A DNA stretch of 40,876 nucleotides from positions 1-40,876 of the forward strand of contig CACKBZ010000008.1 of assembly GCA_902598525.1 (NCBI GenBank), written 5' to 3'. Origin of the DNA: an uncultured Bacteroidota bacterium. GTDB lineage: Bacteria > Bacteroidota > Bacteroidia > Flavobacteriales > Flavobacteriaceae. How positions within the stretch are numbered: the stretch's first letter is position 1; every line of letters starts with the position of its first letter. This document shows, piece by piece, positions 15,768 through 23,385 of this stretch. Under the pieces are notes generated by a model that was given only the letters and a program-made list of their open reading frames with translations, ran no database searches and was not told the origin of the DNA. Made by a program: the position numbers and the translations under genes.

Positions 15768-17096
15768 ATGATACTAAGAAATACTTTAATTTATCTATTT
15801 ATTGTTACTCTATTTTCTTGTGAAATAAATTCAAAACAAGATTATAATACTATTAAGATTTCTAGAGAAAAATATGCTAATCAATTATATGGATTCTGGC
15901 TTGGACAATCAATTGCAAATTGGACTGGTCTAATAACAGAGATGGATAAAGTTGGTAATATTGGGGAAATAAAAACTGGAAATTTTTATACAAGAAATGA
16001 TTGGGGTAAAAAAGATCAAAGAAGTATTTGGGAAGATGAATCAATTGACAAGTCGAATATAAAAATTGATTTTGTATTTAAAGATATAGGTGAATTGTGG
16101 GGTGCAGATGATGATACTGACATAGAATACATGTATCAGTATCTTTTAAATTTTTATGAAACTTCAATTCTTTCTCCAAGTCAAATTAGAGCTGGTTGGT
16201 TGAAGCATATTAAGAAAGAAGAAGAAAATTTTCTTTGGGTTTCAAATCAAAGAGCATTTGACTTAATGATTGAAGGTATTTTTCCCCCTGAAACAAGTAA
16301 TCCCTCTCTAAATGAACACTTTGAAATGATTGATGCCCAATTAACAACCGAAATTTTCGGATTATTCTCTCCTACCAGGCCTGAGTTAAGTATGAAGATG
16401 GCGGAGCTTCCCATCTCCACAACTGCTAGAAATGAAGCAAAAGAAATTGCAGAGTTTTACATTCGTATGCATTCTTTAGCATCTATACCAATTTATGAAA
16501 ATGACACTAAGGAGAAAATTTTTTGGTTAGCTGAGAAGTCTAGAGCAGCACTTAATGATTTGCAATATCCAGCGAAAATGTATGATTATGTAAAAGAGCT
16601 GTATGACTCAAACATCAAATGGGAAAGTGCAAGAGATTCGATATATAATAGATATCAAGTTGAACAGCAAGATGGATATAACATGACTTCAAGGGAACTT
16701 TATTGTAATGGATGCTATGCAGCAGGTATAAACTTTGCTTCAAGTCTTATTAGCTTATTTTTTGGAGAAGGAGATATAAAAGAAACAATTAAAATTGGTA
16801 CCCTTTCTGGTTGGGATTCAGATAATCCAACTTCAACATGGGGTGGGTTAATTGGTTTTATGATAGGAAAATCTGGAGTTGAGGAAGCTTTTGACAGAGA
16901 CTTTTCAAATAAATTTAATATTCATAGAACAAGACAAAATTTTCCAAATAATGGGATTGACACTTTTGAAAATATGGCAAATGAAGGAATAAGAATTATA
17001 GATAGAGTAATTAAAAATGAATTAAATGGAACTTTTGATAGTGAAAACAATCTTTGGCTTGTTCCAGTAAATAATTTAACTTATTATAATAAATAA
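15768..17096 (+). CDS. ADP-ribosylglycohydrolase-family lipoprotein
   Basis: 442 residues. From ATG 15768 there is a lipoprotein signal (ILRNTLIYLFIVTLFSC, Cys18). The DraG/ARH fold is shown by YGFWLGQSIANW near the N-terminus, the metal motif GADDDTD (112-118) and the C-terminal metal motif GWDSDNPTSTWGG (D350, D352). Classical members remove ADP-ribose from proteins in the cytoplasm; a secreted lipoprotein cannot easily meet ADP-ribosylated proteins, so these exported forms probably act on another glycoside. That is inference, supported by its place opposite a GH3 glucanase. An SRPBCC gene follows 6 bases later. Confidence 0.85.
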   Translation: MILRNTLIYLFIVTLFSCEINSKQDYNTIKISREKYANQLYGFWLGQSIANWTGLITEMDKVGNIGEIKTGNFYTRNDWGKKDQRSIWEDESIDKSNIKIDFVFKDIGELWGADDDTDIEYMYQYLLNFYETSILSPSQIRAGWLKHIKKEEENFLWVSNQRAFDLMIEGIFPPETSNPSLNEHFEMIDAQLTTEIFGLFSPTRPELSMKMAELPISTTARNEAKEIAEFYIRMHSLASIPIYENDTKEKIFWLAEKSRAALNDLQYPAKMYDYVKELYDSNIKWESARDSIYNRYQVEQQDGYNMTSRELYCNGCYAAGINFASSLISLFFGEGDIKETIKIGTLSGWDSDNPTSTWGGLIGFMIGKSGVEEAFDRDFSNKFNIHRTRQNFPNNGIDTFENMANEGIRIIDRVIKNELNGTFDSENNLWLVPVNNLTYYNK

Positions 17097-17102
17097 TTTA
17101 AA

Positions 17103-17588
17103 ATGATTTTACCTGTAAGCTGTTCAATTAATTTAGATTTTGATAATAAAAAAGTTTGGCGAATTATCTCAGAGCCAGGAAACTTAAACAAAACTCATCC
17201 ATTCTGTAAATCAAATACTGTTATCAAATGGGATAAAGATAATCATGAAGATATATTAGAGTATTTAAATGGGATTGTACTTTATAGAAATTTCTATAAA
17301 TGGGATAATGGCAAGGGTTATGAGTTGAACATTGGAAGAAAAAATGGAAGAAAATCTAAAGTTATATGGAAAATTACAGGTGATAAAAAGTCGAATCTAA
17401 AAATTACTGTTTATCCACATGTATTCAGCAATAGAAATAAATTCAGCTATTTTCTAATCCATACTTTCTTTATTAATCCAGGATTAAAAAAATATTTGAA
17501 TTCTGTTTTAAAAGGATACAAATGGTATTTGGAAAACGAACAGTCTGTACCTAGGAATCAATTTGGCAAACACAAATGGTTTTCTTAA
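17103..17588 (+). CDS. SRPBCC (START/Bet v1-like) ligand-binding protein
   Basis: 161 residues, no signal peptide. The N-terminus has the typical opening strand and helix ('SINLDFDNKKVWRIISEPGN') followed by long antiparallel strands and a final helix (KYLNSVLKGYKWYLEN). Such domains hold hydrophobic ligands in a deep pocket. It starts 6 bases after the previous stop and is probably cotranscribed with it. Its function is otherwise unknown. Confidence 0.7.
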   Translation: MILPVSCSINLDFDNKKVWRIISEPGNLNKTHPFCKSNTVIKWDKDNHEDILEYLNGIVLYRNFYKWDNGKGYELNIGRKNGRKSKVIWKITGDKKSNLKITVYPHVFSNRNKFSYFLIHTFFINPGLKKYLNSVLKGYKWYLENEQSVPRNQFGKHKWFS

Positions 17589-17591
17589 AAT

Positions 17592-18089
17592 CTAATTATG
17601 ATCAGAATGGTCCATATTGTGGTGCATATGCTTTTTTCCAATATTAAATATTGGCATCATTAAACCTAATGTTTTCATTGATTCTGACTGATTATAGAAT
17701 AGCTTTAGTTTTTTGTTTTTAAATAACTTATATTCTATTCCAACGTATGGTTCATTATGATTTTCACTTGAGCTGTGCATTGGCATTGACCCCATGTTCA
17801 TACCCATATGATCATCTGGCATTTCGTGGAACATGTAACCAGCTGCAATATTAAATCTTCCAAGATTATATTTAACATTTAACATTATTTCGTAATCATC
17901 ATCAACATCAAACGGTGTTATCATTAGTCCACCTCCTATTGTTACTTTAGGGGTTAACATATAATTAATACCTACTCCTAGTTTAGAATATTCGTTTTCA
18001 AGATCGTAAGATCCACTCGCGCCAATGTGTGCTTGAGAGTAAAGACTTAGTGAAGTCAATAAAATAATTAAAGTAAAAAAGTTTTTCAT
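17592..18089 (-). CDS. outer-membrane beta-barrel protein with Met/His-rich segments, probable copper role
   Basis: 165 residues with a signal peptide (MKNFFTLIILLTSLSLYSQA) and alternating-strand barrel pattern (GVGINYML, GGGLMITPF, LNVKYNLG, YVGIEYKL). One loop holds HEMPDDHMGMNMGSMPMHSS and the C-terminus ends HMHHNMDHSDHN. Clustered Met and His are typical of periplasmic and outer-membrane copper proteins, so copper binding or sensing is likely but not proved. It forms an operon with the 57-residue membrane protein 6 bases upstream. Confidence 0.75.
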   Translation of the reverse strand: MKNFFTLIILLTSLSLYSQAHIGASGSYDLENEYSKLGVGINYMLTPKVTIGGGLMITPFDVDDDYEIMLNVKYNLGRFNIAAGYMFHEMPDDHMGMNMGSMPMHSSSENHNEPYVGIEYKLFKNKKLKLFYNQSESMKTLGLMMPIFNIGKKHMHHNMDHSDHN

Positions 18090-18095
18090 AATAAG

Positions 18096-18269
18096 TTATT
18101 TAGGTAATGAACCATGACGATCATAGTAATCTTTATCATAATCCATCTTTTCTTTATTTGATAAAATTAATGATATCAAAACTAATAAAGTAACAACTAC
18201 ACCAAAGATAAATATAGAGGTTGTTAAATCACCTAGAAGAAGATCTCTAATTTGACCATATCTATTCAT
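18096..18269 (-). CDS. 57-residue single-helix membrane protein
   Basis: Minus-strand frame from ATG 18269: MNRYGQIRDLLLGDLTTSIF, then a long hydrophobic helix, then a charged tail DYDKDYYDRHGSLPK. The stop TAA at 18096-18098 lies 6 bases from the start of the Met/His-rich barrel gene, so the two are an operon. A perfect -7 box lies immediately in front, with the ATG 5 bases after it. Family unknown; size and topology recall small accessory subunits of membrane complexes. Confidence 0.65.
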   Translation of the reverse strand: MNRYGQIRDLLLGDLTTSIFIFGVVVTLLVLISLILSNKEKMDYDKDYYDRHGSLPK

Positions 18270-18273
18270 GTAG

Positions 18274-18281
18274 CAAAATTA
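18274..18281 (-). promoter_or_regulatory. -7 promoter element, leaderless start at ATG 18269
   Basis: TAATTTTG on the minus strand, perfect TAnnTTTG; the A of the ATG is the fifth base after its G, near the expected transcription start. Confidence 0.5.
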
Positions 18282-18355
18282 TTTATATGTAGCTAAATTA
18301 AACGAAATCAGGTATAATTAACAAAAATTTTGGTTTTTGATTTAAAACTTAAATA

Positions 18356-18363
18356 TACATTTG
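18356..18363 (+). promoter_or_regulatory. promoter with -33 and -7 elements, leaderless start at GTG 18368
   Basis: TACATTTG (perfect) with TTG at 18337-18339, 16 bases upstream. This is the best two-part Bacteroidetes promoter I see in the window. The GTG codon begins 5 bases after the final G. Confidence 0.55.
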
Positions 18364-18367
18364 TATC

Positions 18368-18493
18368 GTGTTTAAAGTCAAAAAAATCCCAAAGGAATAT
18401 TATCCTGAAATACTTTTTGTAATTTTCTTAGTTGTTATGTTGGCAAAAGTTTATTTTATGGTCCAACTTGCTGAAGGAAATATTACAATTTAA
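18368..18493 (+). CDS. 41-residue membrane micropeptide, GTG start
   Basis: From GTG 18368 the frame reads (V/M)FKVKKIPKEYYPEILFVIF, a further hydrophobic run and QLAEGNITI before TAA 18491-18493. One membrane helix with a basic N-terminus. Support is the strong promoter placed exactly at its start and the intact frame; the product may instead be a leader for the DUF1080 gene. Family unknown. Confidence 0.4.
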   Translation: MFKVKKIPKEYYPEILFVIFLVVMLAKVYFMVQLAEGNITI

Positions 18494-18503
18494 AATCTTT
18501 ACA

Positions 18504-18511
18504 TAATTTAG
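18504..18511 (+). promoter_or_regulatory. possible -7 element in front of the DUF1080 gene
   Basis: TAATTTAG, one mismatch to TAnnTTTG, with the ATG at 18516 again 5 bases after the G. Confidence 0.35.
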
Positions 18512-18515
18512 GGGT

Positions 18516-19325
18516 ATGACTACTTATAGTTTTTTTACAAAATTTATAGTACTATTTTTATTTGCTGCTGCTGGTATATTGTTTACAAATTATCTCAATA
18601 CTGATAATAATTCTGAATGGACTTATCTATTTAATGGTAAAGATCTTGATGGTTGGGAAATGAAAATTGCAGGTTTTGAATTCAATAACAATTATCGCAA
18701 CACATTTAGTGTAAAAAACGGATCTATTAAAGTATCATATGATAATTATACTTCATTTGATGAAAAGTTTGGACACTTATTTTATACGAATAAAAAGTTT
18801 AAAAATTATCATTTAAAACTTGACTATAGATTTTATGGTGAGCATGTCAATTTATTTAAAAATGAAAATGAAGCTTGGAATTACAAAAATAGTGGTGTTA
18901 TGCTACACTCTGAACATCCAAGTCAAATGTTTCTAGATCAAGGATTCCCAGTAAGTATAGAAGGACAATTTCTTGGAGGATCTGGAAAAAATTCAAGACC
19001 AACTTTAAATATGTGTTCTCCTGGAACTGAGGTTGATATAAATGGTTTTCAAGCTACAGAGCACTGCGTAAACTCAACCTCGAAAACTATCCATACTGAC
19101 GATTGGGTGAGCGTAGAGTTTGTTGTTTTTTCAGATTCAATCGTTCATCATATAATTGAAAAGGATACTGTTATGTCATATTCAAATATTCGATATGGTG
19201 GAACATACTTATCGGATAATTTCATTAATAAAATTGGAGAACCGCTAAAAGAAGGCTATATATCTCTTCAATCTGAAGGTCATCCAATTGAATTTAAAAA
19301 TATTAGAATTAAAGCGCTTGATTAG
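18516..19325 (+). CDS. DUF1080 (3-keto-disaccharide hydrolase family) protein
   Basis: 269 residues, anchored or exported by an N-terminal hydrophobic segment (FFTKFIVLFLFAAAGILF). The DUF1080 jelly-roll starts with WTYLFNGKDLDGWEM and contains the family blocks YHLKLDYRFYGE, NSGVMLHSE, DWVSVEFVV and GYISLQSEGHPIEFKNIRI. PF06439 members hydrolyse 3-keto-disaccharides or serve as laminarinase-like lectin modules. A second, shorter member lies at 32571-33299. The chain is longer than usual around 'FGHLFYTNKKFKN', with a 'CSPGTEVDINGFQATEHC' insertion that could form a disulfide. Confidence 0.85.
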   Translation: MTTYSFFTKFIVLFLFAAAGILFTNYLNTDNNSEWTYLFNGKDLDGWEMKIAGFEFNNNYRNTFSVKNGSIKVSYDNYTSFDEKFGHLFYTNKKFKNYHLKLDYRFYGEHVNLFKNENEAWNYKNSGVMLHSEHPSQMFLDQGFPVSIEGQFLGGSGKNSRPTLNMCSPGTEVDINGFQATEHCVNSTSKTIHTDDWVSVEFVVFSDSIVHHIIEKDTVMSYSNIRYGGTYLSDNFINKIGEPLKEGYISLQSEGHPIEFKNIRIKALD

Positions 19326-19327
19326 TA

Positions 19328-19609
19328 TTATAAAATCTTCCCCCAATCACCCCCAGTATATATCTCAATTAGTGACCATAAAGTGAACAAGCTTATTATT
19401 ACTGTGAAAATTAATGTGTAGAAAATCCAAAATAAATTTTTTCTTAATAAATAGAAAAAACACGCAACTAAAAAAGAAGGTATATTAAGAATTAAGACTA
19501 ATATAAAGGAGTCAAAAATAATATATGATTCAAAGTCAAAATTGTGAATTAAAAAGAAGATGAAACCAAAAATGTAGCTAACAATAAAATATGATTTTAA
19601 CTTCCTCAT
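19328..19609 (-). CDS. hypothetical membrane protein
   Basis: 93 residues with three strongly hydrophobic helices (about 6-22, 30-54 and 60-84) and a basic start (MRKLKSY). No family recognised. It is convergent with the DUF1080 gene (2 bases between the stops) and divergent from the esterase. Confidence 0.55.
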   Translation of the reverse strand: MRKLKSYFIVSYIFGFIFFLIHNFDFESYIIFDSFILVLILNIPSFLVACFFYLLRKNLFWIFYTLIFTVIISLFTLWSLIEIYTGGDWGKIL

Positions 19610-19647
19610 AAGAATTTATAAATTTATTAAAACTAAATAAAAGACAT

Positions 19648-20613
19648 ATGTTTTTAAGACAATTCCCATTCCTATTGATTTTTTTTCAGTTAATTATTTC
19701 TTGCTCATCAGAAAGCAAAAATGATGTTATTGAGAGTAGCTTAGAGCAAAATAATGTAGCTGAAAACGTTACACAAGTTGTTTCTATTAATCCAGGCACA
19801 ACTGGAGTTTTTACATTCAAACCAACTGGAGCTTTAAGTGATAAAAGTATAAATGTATATTACCATACACCCCAGGGTGATTTAACAAATTTTCCAATCT
19901 TATTCTCTTTTCATGGAGGATCTCGAAATGCTGATGACTACAGGAATGATTGGATAGAGATGGCTAACGATAATGGTTTTATGGTATTTGCGCCAGAGTT
20001 CAATTCTCTTGATTTCCCCTCTGGAGACATGTATAACCTAGCAAATATTTTTGAAGACGGTGATAATCCAAGCATAGATACATTGAATTCTCCGGATAGA
20101 TGGACATTTTCAATAATAGATCAATTATTTGATTTTATAAAAAGTGAAACAAGTAGTAACGAGACATCTTATAATGCATGGGGACATTCTGCGGGAGCCC
20201 AATTTTTACATCGCTTTGTTTTATATATGCCTGAAAGCAAATTAAAAACCGCTGTATGCTCTAATGCTGGGTGGTATACGGTTCCAGAATCAGGTGTAGT
20301 ATTCCCTTATGGACTATTGGAAAGTCAGTTAAGTAATTCTAAACTAATTTCAGCTTTTTCAAAAACATTATATGTTCATTTAGGAGAATTAGATACAAAT
20401 CCTAACTCCTCCTCTCTTCGTCATAATATTATTGTTGACGAACAACAGGGACTTAATAGATTAGTCAGAGGTAGATATTTTTTTGAAACCTCAAAGAAAA
20501 AAGCAGAATTACTTAATGTAAATTTTAACTGGATAAAAACTCCTGAGGTTTTAGGTGTTGGACATGATCACTCAGAAATGGCTAAAGATGCACTTAAATA
20601 TATTTTAGAATAA
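19648..20613 (+). CDS. lipoprotein alpha/beta hydrolase, PHB-depolymerase/feruloyl-esterase-like
   Basis: 321 residues. Lipoprotein signal with Cys19 (LIISC). The oxyanion-hole motif is FSFHGGSRNADDYR, the nucleophile S181 sits in WGHSAGAQF, the acid is probably D249 (GELDTN) and the base H306 or H308 (VGHDHSEM). This matches the LpqC/PHB-depolymerase class of surface esterases, which also release ferulate or acetate from polysaccharides. The true ester is not known. No partner gene is obvious; the neighbours are divergent or distant. Confidence 0.85.
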   Translation: MFLRQFPFLLIFFQLIISCSSESKNDVIESSLEQNNVAENVTQVVSINPGTTGVFTFKPTGALSDKSINVYYHTPQGDLTNFPILFSFHGGSRNADDYRNDWIEMANDNGFMVFAPEFNSLDFPSGDMYNLANIFEDGDNPSIDTLNSPDRWTFSIIDQLFDFIKSETSSNETSYNAWGHSAGAQFLHRFVLYMPESKLKTAVCSNAGWYTVPESGVVFPYGLLESQLSNSKLISAFSKTLYVHLGELDTNPNSSSLRHNIIVDEQQGLNRLVRGRYFFETSKKKAELLNVNFNWIKTPEVLGVGHDHSEMAKDALKYILE

Positions 20614-20650
20614 GAATGAGAAATCGTTGCATAATTATTAAAATTTATTT

Positions 20651-20684
20651 TTTAAAGGGTAACTATTCATTTAATTTTAATTAA
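20651..20684 (+). repeat. 34-base intergenic repeat, copy 1
   Basis: Matches 22699-22732 in 29 of 34 positions (core TTTAATTTTAA). It lies in front of the enoyl-reductase-like gene. Confidence 0.5.
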
Positions 20685-20690
20685 TAGAAG

Positions 20691-21893
20691 ATGTCAATAG
20701 AAAACAGAGATTTTGATATTATAGTTTGGGGGGCTTCTGGATTTACAGGTAGACTTGTCGCAGAGTATCTATTCCAAAAATATAATTCTAGAGACTTAAA
20801 ATGGGCAATAGCAGGAAGAGATAAATCCAAACTAACATCGATTAGAAATAGCTATCTGGATTCAAATATACCAATTCTTATAGCAGATAGTTTTGATTAT
20901 GTATCATTAAATAAAATTACAAATAGAACAAAAGTTGTCTGTTCTACTGTAGGTCCATATTCAAAATACGGAACCTTAATTGTGAAGTCATGTATTGAAT
21001 CAGGTACTGATTATTGTGATCTAGCAGGAGAATCTCAGTGGATTAGAAAAATGATAGATCTCTATCATAATAAAGCAAGGTCAAATAAAGTAAAAATTGT
21101 GAATAGCTGTGGGTTTGATTCAATACCATCAGATATGGGGGTATACTTTATTCATAAAAATATTTTAAAGAAAGACTTACAAATTAGTATGAGAGTTGCT
21201 GGGGCAAAAGGAGGATATAGTGGGGGTACGTATGCAAGTATAAATAATATAATTACTGAAGCCTCAAAAAATAAAGAAATTAGAAAGGATTTAATTAATC
21301 CGTATGGTCTAAATCCTGAAGGAGAAAAAAATGGGCCTGACAAAAGAGATTTAGGCTCTGTAATTTTTGATAATAGAATAAAGAAATGGATTGCTCCATT
21401 TTTGATGGCTGGAATTAATTCAAGGATTGTGAGGAGGTCTAATGCCCTATCAAATTATGCCTATGGAAGAAATTTTAGATACAACGAAGCTGTAATGACT
21501 GGAAATGGAGTCATAGGTAGAATGAGAGGAGTCTTGCTATCTATACCATTAATTTTTATAGCTGCAAAACCAGGATCAGTATTTAAAAGTATTTTTAATT
21601 TTCTTTCACCGAAACCTGGCCAAGGTCCAAACAAAAAAGAAAGAGAATCTGGATACTTTAATATTAGATTTTATGTATTTGATCAATCAGTTACTTCAAT
21701 ATTTAAAGTTACTGGAGACAAAGACCCTGGATACGGCTCAACTTCTAAAATGTTAGCCGAGAGTGCCGTTTGTCTTGCAAAAGATTCCCTAAATAATTCT
21801 TATGGAATATTGACTCCCTCAATAGCTATGGGTGATGAGATTCTTAAAAGACTTGAGTTGAATGCAGGATTAAGGTTTTCCATTATTAAGTAA
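20691..21893 (+). CDS. saccharopine-dehydrogenase-like / trans-acting enoyl reductase family protein
   Basis: 400 residues with an N-terminal NAD(P) Rossmann fold (GASGFTGR, 14-21) and the family motif NSCGFDSIPSDMGVY in the second quarter. The family contains plant and mycobacterial enzymes reducing enoyl thioesters of lipids and lacks the lysine-forming chemistry of true saccharopine dehydrogenase. No signal peptide. A hydrophobic stretch near 'GVLLSIPLIFIAAKPG' suggests membrane association, as in relatives. Likely a lipid reductase, by family only. Confidence 0.85.
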   Translation: MSIENRDFDIIVWGASGFTGRLVAEYLFQKYNSRDLKWAIAGRDKSKLTSIRNSYLDSNIPILIADSFDYVSLNKITNRTKVVCSTVGPYSKYGTLIVKSCIESGTDYCDLAGESQWIRKMIDLYHNKARSNKVKIVNSCGFDSIPSDMGVYFIHKNILKKDLQISMRVAGAKGGYSGGTYASINNIITEASKNKEIRKDLINPYGLNPEGEKNGPDKRDLGSVIFDNRIKKWIAPFLMAGINSRIVRRSNALSNYAYGRNFRYNEAVMTGNGVIGRMRGVLLSIPLIFIAAKPGSVFKSIFNFLSPKPGQGPNKKERESGYFNIRFYVFDQSVTSIFKVTGDKDPGYGSTSKMLAESAVCLAKDSLNNSYGILTPSIAMGDEILKRLELNAGLRFSIIK

Positions 21894-21903
21894 ATTTAAA
21901 TGC

Positions 21904-22689
21904 TTAATTAATACTTGATTGAAAAAAAGTTGAAGCCACTTCATGTGCAATCTTTTGAAGTATTATTTTATCCTCCTCATTGATTAGTCCAAAGTAATCA
22001 TATTCTAAGCCTATGGGAGATTTTTCAAACACAGAGGCAAAAACAGTACATGCTGCGAGGTATGTTCCCTTAAGGTTTGGATGTGTTCCATCGTCTTTGT
22101 GAAGTTTTATTCCTGGAATTTCTCGGTATGCATAATCAAAGGCTAAGCCAACAGGTATTACAAGGACGTTATTTTCTTTACCAACTTTTGTGTAAATATC
22201 ATATATAAGTTTTATTTGATTAGGTTTAAAATCTTTGTGAGGCTTAACATAAGCATGAGTCATATATAATGCAGCTTTTGAATCATTTTTTCTAATTGAT
22301 TCAATATGTTTTTTTGCATAAAATGTAAACTCTTGTCTATTCCTCTCAGTCAACGGTTCAGAACTTCCACCTTGAAGAATTATCAAATCAAATTTTTCAA
22401 TTGAACTTATTGCTTTGGGTTTTATCAATCTTTCAACATCATGATGCTTTAATCTAGCTCCACCAATAGTTGCAGATTTCACAGATGCACTTCCATCATA
22501 ATCCTCAAGATATTCTTCAGCCATTCGTTTAAAATGATTATGAAGACTATCTCCATAGTACAAATAACTGTTACCTATAAATAATATTTTTCTTGGTTCC
22601 TGGTATTTAACGTAATCCTTTACCTCTTGAGATATAGAAAAATTTGAGAAGATTAAAACTAATAGAAAAATTTTGCAAATATTTTTCAT
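21904..22689 (-). CDS. secreted SGNH/GDSL-type hydrolase
   Basis: 261 residues with a signal peptide (about 1-20, ending FSIS-Q). Block I is FIGNSYLYYGDS with nucleophile S41, block III is 'LIILQGGSSEPL' and block V is DDGTHPN with D200 and H203. Members hydrolyse acetyl or other esters of sugars. It is convergent with the enoyl-reductase-like gene and divergent from the methyltransferase. Confidence 0.85.
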   Translation of the reverse strand: MKNICKIFLLVLIFSNFSISQEVKDYVKYQEPRKILFIGNSYLYYGDSLHNHFKRMAEEYLEDYDGSASVKSATIGGARLKHHDVERLIKPKAISSIEKFDLIILQGGSSEPLTERNRQEFTFYAKKHIESIRKNDSKAALYMTHAYVKPHKDFKPNQIKLIYDIYTKVGKENNVLVIPVGLAFDYAYREIPGIKLHKDDGTHPNLKGTYLAACTVFASVFEKSPIGLEYDYFGLINEEDKIILQKIAHEVASTFFQSSIN

Positions 22690-22698
22690 AGATTTTAT

Positions 22699-22732
22699 TT
22701 TAAAAGGTAAATATTCTTTTAATTTTAACCAA
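22699..22732 (+). repeat. 34-base intergenic repeat, copy 2
   Basis: 29 of 34 identical to 20651-20684. It lies between two divergent genes (SGNH hydrolase and methyltransferase). Confidence 0.5.
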
Positions 22733-22762
22733 GTTTCGTATCATTCTATAGTAACTTAAAAT

Positions 22763-23383
22763 ATGTCAAATAAGAATCATTGGGAAAAGATATATATTGA
22801 AAAAAAACCTAACGAAGTATCATGGACACAAGAAGTTCCAGATACTTCAATAAATTTTTTTAATAGTTTTAATTTAGATAAGTCATCTCCAATTATTGAT
22901 ATTGGTGGAGGTGAAAGTAGATTTGTTGACTATCTAATTGAGAACGGCTTCAATAATATTTCAATTCTGGATATATCAGAGAATGCAATAAATAGAGTGA
23001 AAGAAAGACTTGGTAAAAATTCTAAAAGGATAAATTGGATAATAACTGACATAAATGATTTTAATCCAAAAATTAAATACTCGTTTTGGCATGACAGGGC
23101 CTTATTTCATTTTCTTACCGAAAAAAAGCAAATCAAAAGATATACTGAAATTGTTAACTCCTATGCAAGAAACTTTCTTGTAGGAACTTTTTCAAAATTA
23201 GGGCCCTCAAAATGTAGTGGACTAGATATAAGACAATATGATAAAAATTCCCTTGAAAAGTTATTTTGCTTTGGAAATCTCATTATGAAGGAATGCGAAT
23301 ATATTAATCATGTAACTCCTTTTAAAACCATTCAAAATTTTATATTTTGTAGCTTCTCATCTAAATCAACTTTTGAACACTAA
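22763..23383 (+). CDS. class I SAM-dependent methyltransferase
   Basis: 206 residues. Motif I is IIDIGGGESRFVDYL (45-59), motif II carries the acidic residue in 'SILDISENAINR' and motif IV is ITDINDF. The N-terminus NHWEKIYIEKKPNEVSWTQ resembles the TPMT/TehB-like group that methylates small thiols or oxyanions. The substrate is unknown. The aldo/keto reductase starts 3 bases after its stop, so the two are an operon. Confidence 0.85.
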   Translation: MSNKNHWEKIYIEKKPNEVSWTQEVPDTSINFFNSFNLDKSSPIIDIGGGESRFVDYLIENGFNNISILDISENAINRVKERLGKNSKRINWIITDINDFNPKIKYSFWHDRALFHFLTEKKQIKRYTEIVNSYARNFLVGTFSKLGPSKCSGLDIRQYDKNSLEKLFCFGNLIMKECEYINHVTPFKTIQNFIFCSFSSKSTFEH

Positions 23384-23385
23384 TA

